Assembly: GCA_036245525.1 (NCBI GenBank)
Contig: BTPG01000006.1
Coordinates: forward strand, 77,169,764 to 77,233,763
From: Semisulcospira habei
Lineage: Eukaryota; Mollusca; Gastropoda; Semisulcospiridae
Direction: 5' to 3'
DNA length: 64,000 nucleotides
Shown: positions 11,925 to 22,144 of the stretch, in pieces
How positions within the stretch are numbered: position 1 is the first letter of the stretch
How the letters are laid out: the number at the start of each line of letters is the position of its first letter
Translations under genes and position numbers: made by a program
The notes under the pieces: generated by a model
The model's database searches: none
Seen by the model: only the letters and a program-made list of their open reading frames with translations
Told to the model about the DNA's origin: nothing

Positions 11925-12785
11925 TTAACCCTTATCATTCGGAATACACCAGTGTGTGCAAAAAGTGTGACTGAAATAGTCCAAGGGTTAGTGCCAGAAT
12001 AGCTTGGTGCCTCTAGGCGCCAAGCTATTGTGGCACCACCCTTGAACTAAAGCCATTGGTCTATGTCCTCATCTGTAAGTACTGTAATGTAGCTTGCATA
12101 GAATTATGGCAGTGAACAAATTTGAAGCTTTTAGCCTCAGTGTGATGCGGGTCAAAAAGTGTGGAAAGATAGAAAAAGACCCAGACAAAGAAAATAACAC
12201 TTAACTTATTCTACCCCAGACACACCACAGCAAAATAAAGATCCATGATGATAGTTCAAGGGTGATGCCAGAATGGCTTGGCGCCTATGGGCGCCAAGCT
12301 ATTCTGGCATCACCCTTGAACTATTATGGTGGATCTGTGTCCTGCACTGCAACGCAGTTTTCTGAAGACGACTTCAAAATTTGGGCTTAACTTATTCTAC
12401 CCCAGACACACCACAGCAAAATAAAGATCCACACGATAGTTCAAGGGTAATGCCAGAATAGCTTGGCGCCTATGGGCGCCAAGCTATTCTGGCATCACCC
12501 TTGAACTATCATGGTGGATCTGTGTCCTGCACTGCAACGCAGTCTTCTGAAGACGACTTCAACATTTGGGCTTAACTTATTCTACCCCAGACACACCAGA
12601 GCAAAATAAAGATCCACCACGATAGTTCAAGGGTGATGCCAGAATAGCTTGGCGCCTATGGGCGCCAAGCTATTCTGGCATCACCCTTGAACTATCATGG
12701 TGGATCTGTGTCCTGCACTGCAACGCAATCTTCTGAAGACGACTTCAACATTTGGGGATTCCGGTCTTGGGGTAAAATGAGTTAA
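11925..12785. mobile_element. Array of hairpin elements (TTAA-ended MITE-like, four palindromes)
   Basis: Four long near-perfect palindromes centre near 12014, 12285, 12470 and 12653. Each arm is about 42-46 nt around a 4-nt loop (TATG in copies 2-4). The last three repeat with a ~184-bp period, each followed by a spacer containing TTATTCTACCCCAGACACACC. The array starts at TTAA (11925-11928) and ends GGTAAAATGAGTTAA (to 12785). The solitary copy at 16344-16557 defines the unit: TTAA, then CTCATTCTACCCCA as inverted terminus. TTAA target sites are known for piggyBac- and Kolobok-type transposons; the family here is not assigned. Confidence 0.75.
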
Positions 12786-12854
12786 AATGACAGAACAGAA
12801 CACTGACATTAATTAATTAACTGACAACATAAGAAATCACTTGAAACTTCAGCC

Positions 12855-13178
12855 TTTATTATTGTCTTTCGTCCCCAACCAACCATTCTTCCGTTTGCAG
12901 AGTTTTAAATGGTATGCAGTATATTACAAAATGATCCAGCCCCCCCCCCCCTCCCCCCACCCCCAATAATAACACTCTTGTAATCAATCTTTACGTTGTC
13001 AATGGTTTTCTTATCTTATTATTGTCTTTTGTCCCCAGCCGGCTGTTTCGTTTTGCAAATCCAAAGGTTATACAGTATACAAAATGGTCCAGTCCAGGCG
13101 TCCATCAGATAAACAAAAAGCAGGCTATACATGCTGAAACCACCCCAATAATAACATTATTGTAATAAATCTGTATAA
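12855..13178. repeat. Tandem duplication of a ~160-bp segment
   Basis: Two diverged copies begin TTATTATTGTCTT(T/C)(T/C)GTCCCC, at about 12857 and 13017. Both continue to CCCCAATAATAACA(C/T)T. The first has a poly-C run at 12939-12960. It lies immediately 3' of the recombinase-like gene and could form part of its 3' UTR. Confidence 0.6.
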
Positions 13179-13213
13179 AGCCGAAAATGCCGCGAGTGGC
13201 GGGGAACCTCAGT

Positions 13214-16013
13214 TCATTTCTTTTGTAACTTTTTCAGTCTGTTGCGGACGTAATCCTTAATGTTTGTCCAGCGCCTATGTCTAAGTGCCGGCTCTTCTGC
13301 CATTGCGTGCTGTATCTCGGCCTTTCCAGGAAGTTTGTTCATGACGAGGTGTGTCTTGAAACGAGTTTGAATAGCTTTCTCTTCAGCTCCCCCCCCCCCC
13401 CCCCCCCCCCCATGGTTTCCTTGTAAATCTAGCTTTCTTTCGAACAGGAGCTGACGCAGTACTGTCATCATCAAAACGGCAATGAAGAAGCTGACAGAAT
13501 GGCAAAAGTGGGCGCAGAGAAAGAACAAGATGAAAATGGAGTCAGCTTCACAGAGATGAAGACCATCATTAAGTCTGTGTACAGACCACCACAACGGCCC
13601 CTAGACAGTTACCATCAGCTGTCCAGACAAGAGCAGGTGACCATCTTTCGTCTGAGGACCGGGCACAACCGACTCAATTTCCACCTGCACAGACGCTTCC
13701 ACCTTGTGCCATCTCCCCTGTGCCCTTGTTGAGAAGCAGAGCAGACCGCAGGGCACATCCTCCAGGACTGTGGGAACCACCAGCCGCTGAGGGAGGAGAT
13801 ATGGCCGAAGCCCGCCACTCTACAAGAGAATCTGTACGGGCCTGTGGAGGCGCTACAGAAGACCACATATTTCATTTTGAGAGCCAAACTCCAAGTGTGA
13901 CGGCGTTCGAGAAGAAGAAGAAGAAGAAGATCAAAACTATCTAGATTGTCATCAGGCTCTGGACGTCTTTTCTCCGTCATGCTCATTGATTCCTGTGTTG
14001 TTGACTTGCTACTTGCTTCTTTGATCACAGGTGCTGTTCCCCCTGAGACCTCTCTGCCAGTTTTTGATGTGTCTTCATTGTCAAAGTCAATCTCTTCATC
14101 ATCGCCAAGCTCAGCTCTAATGCAACTCTCAAAATCTGTCATCCCATTGTTAACCGACAGAAGAATCTTTGCCACTTTTGCCTTTTGAAGGACGTCTTGA
14201 GGTTGACGGTAGATATGGCGATGTATCCGAATATCATGGCCAAGGAAATCTGCCAGCTGATCCTGGTCTAACTCCGAGATGGCCATTGACTGAGCCAAAG
14301 TTGCAACCTGCTTCCGTAACTGAGTAAATGTGAACATGGCTGGGTATGACACCCGTGCTTCTAGGGCATGGGCCTTCAGAACATCATGGCCTCTGTAAGG
14401 CCTCTGACTAGAAGGTGTGGCAAAGATGTACTGGGAATCAGCGAGAGCTGGCACTGATTGCCTCATTTGAAGGATTCTGTCCACAGTTGTCATCATCTTC
14501 TTCGTCAGCAAAACGGGAACACTCCTATTAAACTTGCCTTTGATTTCACTCGCTGAAAATGATTCACCATTTTCTTCTCAACCTCTGTGAGACCTTTCAA
14601 GAAATCTTTCTTGGTGATCGATCCAATGTTAGCATTCTGGAAGTCTGACACCTTCATTCTCTGAACTTCTCCCCCTCGTTTTCGGTTGAAAAGTGATACA
14701 GCACAAAGAGTTGCTTTAACCACTGTCGGATAATCTTCCGAAACCATCCTTGTCCCAAGAAGCTGTTGGACCTTCCTCACATCTTCACATGATGGGATCA
14801 GCTTGGGTTTGTTCATGGTCATTTTCCCGACCGAATGGGCTGCTGTAGCGGACACACAATCATACCAGTCCTCGTTGAAGACAGAGTCAAACCGCTGCAC
14901 CTCAGAGAGCTCCTGTCGCCACCTGTCGTCTGAACCCTGCCCAAGCTGTTTGGATGCCTGTGACTGTTTGATCTGTGAACACTTTTTCAAAGCATGGCCT
15001 ATGCGCATTGCGAGATTGCCTTTTTTGAACTGATGTGTGTCCTCATCAAAATCTGCTAGCTCTTTTACAGCCAGGACAACATGATCAAAGCTAGCTGAAT
15101 TGATCACAGCATTTAAACTTGCGATTTTCATTTCTGACCTCACTCTGATAATCTTTAATAGTCTCCCTAACTCCCGCATCCTGGAGCTGATTTGTCCAGC
15201 CGTGTGTTCTTCAATGTCCCTGCGGTCAAATAATCTCTTTCCATATTCAAGAAGCAAGGGGTCAGTTCTGATGAGACGGCTTATCTCATCATCTCTCTGC
15301 CTGGCCAAGACCTTGCGATAGAAGGAAAATTCAACGTCTAAGGGTATTGGAAGCATTAGCCGACCACGGCGCGCCGCGTCCCCTCTCTGAGTGATCTGAA
15401 ACCCTCCTGGTTTCTGACAGCAACGTTTTGAGTGTACAGAGATCAGTTTTTTTTTTTGATAGAGCCCTTTGCAATGGCTACAGGCGAGAAGGTCGTCTAC
15501 CTTACTAGTTTTGGTGCGATACTTAGGAATCAAACATCCGGATTTGTTTTCAAGAACAGCAACGTTATGCATGTAATTACCCTCATCTTGTAGTCTGATC
15601 CATGCTCGACGTCTCTGCTTTGTCCCTTTTTTCATCAACAAAATTTTAGCAACGTCTGCCTCATCTGCATGGACATCTTGTAAGGTTTCTTCTGTAAGTG
15701 CTCTTTCCCCACTCTTTCCAGCATCATGTTCCTTCTGCCTATCCACATTTTCATTGCCACCCCCTAACGCACATTGCACCTTGCTGGTACTAGCGTCACC
15801 GACACCTGGCCGCCCCGAACCTGCCACTTTGATGAAATCTAACATAGTCGATACAATACTGTCTATGTCAGAGATCCCAGCAATTGATGCCGACACACCG
15901 TCTGAATCCGGTGAGCTTGAGCCAGGAACAAACTCCTCATCATCATTGCCCTCGTATTGCGATGCGCTTGCACTACTCTCAGTCTCAGGTCCATCGCAGG
16001 CTCCATTTGCCAA
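13214..16013 (-). pseudogene. Tyrosine-recombinase-like (YR) gene, broken
   Basis: The gene reads from 16013 down. An acceptor TTTTTCCAG at 16014 suggests an upstream exon not found. The first part (16013-14505) has an acidic N-terminus, a C2HC zinc-finger-like CxxC...HxxxC (about 15482-15416), a helical region, and a box-I-like RKRGGEVQRMKVSDF near its end. The second part (14511-13936) carries a box-II-like TQLRKQVATL and the GHDIRIHRHIY motif, giving the expected R, R, H and Y. A C-terminal block resumes at ~13412 and stops at 13214. Breaks: a 1-nt shift near 14515, a LINE insertion (13432-13935) and a poly-C run. The layout matches uncharacterised YR-type proteins common in fish and invertebrates; clade (for example Crypton) is unresolved. 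Confidence 0.65.
13432..13935 (+). mobile_element. 5'-truncated LINE fragment with RNase H domain and (GAA)n tail
   Basis: On the plus strand the fragment encodes GNEEADRMAKVGAE (end of an RNase H domain), then LSRQEQVTIFRLRTGHNRLN and a zinc-knuckle-like C-terminus with HILQDCGNH. A stop codon interrupts it after PLCPC. It ends in (GAA)n at 13912-13931. Such an ORF end belongs to RNase H-bearing non-LTR elements of the I/Jockey group. It sits inside the YR gene in the opposite orientation. The duplication at its borders is short and uncertain (ATCTAG on both sides). Confidence 0.7.
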
Positions 16014-16343
16014 CTGGAAAAAGAAAGAAAGAAAGATTGAAACCAAAGCTGCATTAGGACAGAAACAGCCCAATTTTGGTTTAAGACATGCACAAGAATA
16101 AAAAGAGTAATCCCGTGTATGACCGATTTACATATGTGTGACCTCGGTGACGAGGGCTGGCTTCTGCAGCAGCACAATCCACGTTTTCTGAAAATGCAAG
16201 CAGTTTTCACACATTTGTCAACCCTGCGTGACCCTTTGAGAGAGGTCACTCAAATTGGCATGTTTAAAACGGTCTTGCCACAAAGTATCCTTGGGCCAAG
16301 CTTGAAGAATGTGGCTTGAATAGTCTCCGAGAAAATGCCACCG

Positions 16344-16557
16344 TTAACTCATTCTACCCCAGACACACCACAGCAGGATAAGGATCGACCATGATAGTTC
16401 AAAGGTGATGCCAGAATAGCTTGGCGCCTACGGGCGCCAAGCTATTCTGGCATCACCCTTGAACTATCATGGTCGATCTGTGTCCTGCGCTGCAATGCGG
16501 TCTTGAGAGGACAGGGGCAAAATTTAAGGATTTTGGTGTTGGGGTAGAATGAGTTAA
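16344..16557. mobile_element. Solitary hairpin MITE with TTAA ends
   Basis: The element runs from TTAACTCATTCTACCCCAGA to GTTGGGGTAGAATGAGTTAA, an inverted terminus of about 17 bp including TTAA. Inside (16383-16477) is a palindrome with arms of about 46 nt and a TACG loop, the same family as the array at 11925-12785. It lies upstream of the YR exon and contains no ORF. Confidence 0.8.
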
Positions 16558-16964
16558 AGTTTACCATGGACGACGGACGGACGACCAGTGGCCCAGAACA
16601 TAAACTCACTTTTGCTTGGCATGCACGCCAGCCATTAAAATGAAGATGATCACAGAATCACTTTACTTACCAGTTTGTAATTGGGAGCATTCCGCTGCCG
16701 TCCATGCACCCTCCTACTAGACGCACCCTATGTGGCAGAGGCTGGGGGGCTATGATGCTGCAGCTGACTAATTTGGCCATGGGCCTTGGTCATGTGCCAG
16801 GAAGGGGCGTGCTTGTCCACTTTCATAGATCCTGATGGGTTTGGACATACTGCTGCCATCCGGCGCTGGGTGTGTGCAGAAAGTCCTGAGCCGGTGTGAC
16901 CAAAACGGTGTTGCTGCAAACATGTCCAATACAACCATGTTAACCAATTGACATTTTGAATCAG

Positions 16965-17290
16965 ATTGATTGTACATTGCTTAACGTCCCGACAGCAACA
17001 AGGCTTTCCCAGGACGTGCCTGCACTGCTTGTGAAAAAAACACCTAAACAGAACAAAGAATGTATGTCGCCAGCCGGTCAAATACGTTAAATAAACATAA
17101 CACATGAGGCCTAAATAAAGCTAAGACGATTTAGGAACACACATCCAATATCAAGAGCTACATGCAGTGCAGACAGTAGGGAGAGTTAATACAGGTGAAT
17201 GGACAAAGGGTAGACAGAAACACATGCCCCAGAATAGAGAGAAAAACCCACCCTGTGGGGCTGACCAGGGTGACCCTGGGAACTAAAAAC
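16965..17290 (-). mobile_element. (TCAA)-tailed SINE-like element, copy 2 (5'-truncated)
   Basis: It matches the family from the tail (GATTGATTGTACATTGCTTAACG, plus-strand view) to CTGGGAACTAAAAAC, and lacks the CCCACCCGGGTCTGCC start. That is consistent with 5' truncation during reverse transcription. Confidence 0.75.
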
Positions 17291-17999
17291 TGGTAAAAAG
17301 CGACACTTCAGCTGCACAATCCGAAAGACCTGTTTGTGGACGTTTGTTCTTCGAATCGCGAGGCAGTTTTGCGAACGAGGATTGAAATCTGGCGCCATTT
17401 TTGTAAAAAAGTCAACTTATACTGTGCATGCATGTGTCAAGTTACTTTTCGATCACCGACAATCACACGTCAGAAAAAAGAAACAAAATCGCGTGGCACA
17501 TTGACCTTGTAATGGTGTTATTGAACGAATTCCTTTCATTGAAGAAGAAAGCTTTTGTTAAAATTGTGGGGTTCTATTATCATTTACTACAGGACTCAAC
17601 GGTCAGAGAGGAAGACACGGACCGAGCCACGGCTGAAGCAGACGCCTTATTTTTCTGGGCCAAACGGGTATCGGGGATTGGAGGCATCTCTCAGTTAAAT
17701 AACTGCACTGAACAAGTACATTTGGGCATGCTCTTAACTAAGAAATATTGCATAAAGTACCTCTGCAAACGTGAAGAATGGCCAGCGTTGGGGACGAAAG
17801 ACGTTTTAGGAAGGGCAAGGGAAACAACTCCGTTCATCGGTGTTCGGCTAACCAATCAGCGATCATCAAGTTGATCTGAAAACACTCGCTTCCGTGTCAA
17901 CACACAGGCCCAGGGCATCGCCAAAACACAACATGAAGTAAATCTGGGGAAATGGGGACATCCTATTTTGATATTTTTTTCTGACTTGTGAATGAAAGA
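17291..17999. other. Non-coding or unrecognised sequence; 148-codon ORF
   Basis: A plus-strand open frame of 148 codons (17428-17874) is the longest here. Its translation shows no domain, signal peptide or membrane segment I recognise, and it is probably chance. The region could hold the missing 5' exon of the YR gene on the minus strand, but I cannot identify it. Confidence 0.2.
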
Positions 18000-18145
18000 T
18001 AATGCAGAAACAACCCTCAGAAAAAAATGGGTGCCTGACTTGGTCACCCAGAATTTTACACACACCCATTTTGCATAAGGATGATAAAGAAAGTCACCCA
18101 TTTGAGTGGTTTCGTGTACGCACGCGCACACACACACACACACCA
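18000..18145 (+). repeat. Dispersed ~125-bp repeat with (CA)n end, copy 2
   Basis: Second copy of the repeat at 11122-11312, same orientation, ending in a short CG/CA alternating run (18119-18142). Confidence 0.65.
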
Positions 18146-18174
18146 CAGGCCAACAATTTGTTTAAATGATATAT

Positions 18175-18580
18175 CAAAGTCCACCCACCCCCGAAACTCC
18201 TCATCCTCTCTTTTCGACGGGTGGTGAGAAGGTGCAAGCGGTTCTCGAACATGTATAGCGGTCCTACCTCCCTCCCCCTATCATTTTGATATTTCGGCGG
18301 GCTTTAAGTATGTGCAAGAGGTGTTGACCATGTACAAGAGATTCATACACAGTCTCTTCTCCTACTCCCCCCCCCCCCCCTCACATCCACACTCCCCACC
18401 CTCCTCCTCCCCCACCTCGCCTTTTGATTTTTCGGCCTCTGGGAAGGAAGGTCATGCTTTGGGAGGCCTTTTGTCTGCGGTTGAAGGTCCCAACAAAAAC
18501 AAAACTGGACCCCGACCCCCCACCCCCACCCCCACACACTCTCCCGCCCTTCCCCCTCGATGTAACTGATCCGTCCCTGC
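18175..18580. repeat. C-rich low-complexity region
   Basis: Runs of C and CCACC/CTCC sequence, including a poly-C stretch at about 18367-18380. No gene. The proline-rich ORF through it is a composition artefact. Confidence 0.6.
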
Positions 18581-18837
18581 ATAGTTACTCAAGATAAACG
18601 TGAACCAGACCCACTGAATATAACTACCAGTATGACTTGCAGAAGAAAAAAAAATTTGAGGATGTTATCCGAATTAATGTTCGTTTTTACCGCGTATGAA
18701 GCACATAGGTCTGTAAGTAACATTAATGACATAGGCGCTAAAGATTATGAGCTAGAAGTTAAAATCGTCTAACAACAAAAGACTCAGTTTAAGTTGTCTG
18801 TAAATTATGCAGTAGGCACACAGCGGACTTAAATACG

Positions 18838-19146
18838 TTGTGCATTTTCACTCTTTTTCGGCCCCCGCTCCTTCTCAGTATACGGTCCATCCACCTGGAA
18901 CACTCTCTCTCTCTCTCTCTCCGTCAGAAACGCACTCTCTCCTCCTTCCAGTCCGCCCCTGAAAACTCACCTCTTTCAACAGTTCTAGCACTACACCACC
19001 ACACTCCCCACCCAAAGCAGACTGTCGTAATGCATTTCACTATTTGTGGTACGTGAGTCGTTGTCTAAAGCGTGCGCATGCGTGCGCGAGTTGTGAGTGC
19101 GCGCTTAGAGTTATAATTATTATAAGATAAGCGCATTATAAATACC

Positions 19147-19236
<90 letters not shown>

Positions 19237-19240
19237 TTAC
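18838..19240 (+). mobile_element. Relic LINE 3' end with (TTA)n tail
   Basis: The plus strand has decayed frames resembling the common end of CR1/L2-type ORF2 (FSAP..., then a degraded LPSS/FK..L-type segment). The segment continues into GATAAGCGCATTATAAATACC and a (TTA)n microsatellite at 19148-19236. The GCGC..TATAAAT..(TTA)n ending is also seen at the tRNA-SINE at 45655-46079. Coding capacity is lost. Confidence 0.45.
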
Positions 19241-20889
19241 GATTTTCAACCACTTGTTTGTCAAAGTTGAGTGATGACAACAGGAAGATAATAGAGACTT
19301 GCATAAAGAGTATGCAATACGTGAACCTTTATTTGGAAGAAAGCTGCTACTGTTTTGACAATTAAAAGTTACAAACCTATTTTGATGTTTTTTTCAAAGA
19401 ACATCGAGCACAGTGAGCAGTTTATTATCTATTGACCACCTCGGCGTTAAACCCTAATGACTGACTAATTAAATATTGATCGTTTGGTTTATGTAACAAA
19501 GTATTATTATTTTGAGCAGTTTAGTTTCGCAAAGTTAGGGTTCCAGTTCCTTTTCTTTTTTATTAATTAACATTTTTGAGGATGTTACTACATTTCGTAA
19601 CAGTTGAAACAGCTAACAATATACTTTTTTAGTGTAAATCCTCGTTAAGTTTTTAATACAAACTTTTTCTATACTGAAATCTTAGGGCTGTTGTGGTGTG
19701 AATCGCTGTATGTGCCGTTATTAAAATCACAACACTGCATGACCTAGGGTCACATGTCAACAAGATCATGGACATAGTTATACAAGGTCAGGGACACACG
19801 TAGATAATACACTTATAATCCATGTAAAATGATGTAAAATAAACGACTTTTGCTATGCGTGATGTTCCTTTAGGGGACAGTAAACAATAGTAATTCATAA
19901 AAAGGTCAAGGTCGCACACATTCAAGGTGATTTTTCAACACACACGTAATCCTACATAGTTGTACGTTGTAAGGAAGTCAAGGCTAATTCCTGTTACCCA
20001 CTTTAAAACGTCCGAAACATGTACATGTCTAACATGTAATAACTCGTGAAATGTATGTGTTACCATCGACATCATTGAATCATCGACTTTTCGTTCGTAG
20101 ACTATTGCAAAACAAAACTTATAAGATCTTTGAAAAGACTAGTTTCAACACATGTTAGAAAAAAATTTATCATCAACAAAGATTAACTTTGCTTCCACTT
20201 AACATTGATATCGTACCATGGTTAGTCTATAACAATAAAAGAAAGTTGTGTGTGCTTAAAATTTATTTCGGTTTTATATCCCTTCATGTGGATCAATTGT
20301 GTGATCAAACTTTAAATGAATCATGGAAATGGAAATGGCTTTGAAGTGTGTTCTCTTGACTATTGAGTACTGGTTGCTGCGTTTTTCTTGTTGTTGTTGT
20401 GTATAAAGATACATAAAGTTGTTTGGTCTTTGGGAAAGTACATTTCACAACGAAGAAATTTCAGGTTTGGATGTGTCTTTAAAGCGTCGCACCCAACTAA
20501 CCACATATTGTTTCAATCACCTATTTTAATCTAATACAGAGCACATATATACCTTTCGAAATATCAAGCAAATCTGGGTCGGGTGAAAAACATTTCGTGA
20601 CTACTTTGCATGTTGGATTTGGCGCTTCTTATTGACATAGGACCTCTGACATATTACAGCAGCAACAAACTAAGTATGTGCTCATGATGTTAAGTTAAAT
20701 TAAGGATTTTATTGGTATATGTCACATTATGAAGGTTCCCACAGGTGTACAAATACGAGTTTATGGTTGTAATAAAAATTAAAAACAGAAAAAGGAAAAC
20801 AAATGGCTTTGATTGCTGTAACAGGAGATCCGAGACTATATTACTAAAACTAGAAAGGTAGAGTAAACAATACACAAGTTCAACCAGAC
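19241..20889. other. Intron sequence, no gene seen
   Basis: AT-rich unique-looking sequence directly 3' of exon C in transcript sense. No repeats or ORFs of note. Confidence 0.5.
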
Positions 20890-21009
20890 CTTAAACGGTC
20901 TGGACAAATCAGATGCAGGTAGCGTGGTTTGTGCAAGATGCCAATCGGCGCCTTTGTTGCCAGATAACCACCACAGAGCCTCAGTAGTCACCGTAGTACC
21001 GTACGCCAG
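20890..21009 (-). CDS. MAM-domain gene, exon C
   Basis: The exon follows the acceptor ATGTTCCAG and ends AAG|GTCTGG, a weaker donor. It is exactly 40 codons in phase 0 at both ends. The encoded ALWWLSGNKGADW...AQTTL matches the MAM block usually written as LW..sG.qG..W..a...l. It joins exon B (GTAAAG ending) upstream and exon D (ATTGCT start) downstream without a frame change, across an intron of 20,538 bp. The poly-C/CA-rich sequence at 21130-21197 lies in the intron between B and C. Confidence 0.8.
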
Positions 21010-21514
21010 CTGGAACATTAAAAAAAAACACAGACTGCTGAGAAAATGGTCTGTTAAGAAAATATTTACGACAAGTTCAAATAAGCAACGCGTCCAAGAA
21101 AACTGGGAACCCAACCCCACGCACCGCCTTCCCCCTCCCTCCCCCCCCCCACACACACACATCCCCACACACCCCCCCCCCCCCCCCCCCCCCCCCACTG
21201 TCACTCTCTGTACCTACCGCCGCACATTTGAAACAAGAAAACATTTCCTTTAAGGGCCTCCTTTAAAATGAACACGAAAGGCACTTCAAGATTGTGTTAC
21301 AAATTTCACCAATTTTACAAGAGATATTTCATGGTACATTTATATTTTTTCATTACGAGATCGTTCTCAGGAAGGAAACGGATGTAGTGGCTGCGCTTTA
21401 AGTTCATGATTATGGCACCGGGTGAGAGAAACTGAAAATAATTTCATACCATTTCAAACGTCCTAATTAGACACAAAATTAATCTCTTTCTGACACTTGC
21501 AGGTTGTCCCTCAC

Positions 21515-21660
21515 CTTTACGTTCAGTGTACCTATTCCTGCGCCATTCATGTTGTAATAGAACATAAGGCAGACATCAGACGTTGTGGCCGGGAACTCTC
21601 CTATCAGAAGTACTGCCCTCTTTCCTGTATGGTTCGAGGCTTCTGTATAGGTGTAGTGGC
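21515..21660 (-). CDS. MAM-domain gene, exon B
   Basis: The exon has acceptor TCTCTTCAAG and a consensus donor AAG|GTGAGG. It begins with two bases that complete the glycine codon split from exon A and ends in phase 0. The encoded HYTYTEAS, then CLMFYYNMNGAGIGTLNV, is the middle of a MAM domain, with its third conserved cysteine in TSDVC and the FxYxMxGxxIGTLxV core strand. Confidence 0.85.
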
Positions 21661-21922
21661 CTTGAAGAGAAAACAGTATGTCAAAATTAATGTAAACTTC
21701 ATTTATCAACATGATACGGTGCTATCTGCTTCTGTGTCATAGTTTGTAAGACTCATTGTTTAAAATAACTCTAACGGCAAATGTATCATTTTGAGACAAA
21801 GGATATCTTGTCATGGCTTGTCTTAGTTTATTTAAGACACATTCCTATCTTCTGTTATCTCTTTGTTGAAATCATCGATTCCACGCCGGAAGGCGTTGTT
21901 TTATATACTGGTGTTCAACAAC

Positions 21923-22144
21923 CTGAATTATCTCTTCTCGTGTGGTCAACATCTGGACCCGTTCCTCCTGTAGAAGTGGGACCATTGTGAGTTGTCCAGG
22001 CAAAGTCCCCTGGCCCATTGTTGTACGACTGACACGTGGTTTCAAAGTCACAGAACGAAAACAACTGGATGTCCGTGTGCACTGCAGGCTCACGCGTGGT
22101 GGGACTTGAAGTTGTAATGACCGAAGAAGGCGATAGCGGTCGTG
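21923..22144 (-). CDS. MAM-domain gene, exon A (linker and start of MAM domain)
   Basis: The exon has acceptor TTGTTTAG and donor CAG|GTTGTT. It encodes a Ser/Thr/Pro-rich linker (SPSSVITTSSPTT) and then CDFETTC, the two first conserved cysteines, followed by FAWTTHNGPTSTGGTGPDVDHT, the standard opening of a MAM domain. It ends one base into a glycine codon that exon B completes. A linker of this type suggests a multi-domain secreted or type I membrane protein with more exons upstream (higher coordinates), which I could not identify. Confidence 0.85.

Noticed and set aside
17428..17874. 148-codon ORF as a host gene
   Set aside because: No recognisable motif, no splice context and no neighbour support; likely chance.
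20924..21253. Plus-strand proline-rich ORF
   Set aside because: It is antisense to MAM exon C plus a poly-C tract; the exon reading is far better supported.
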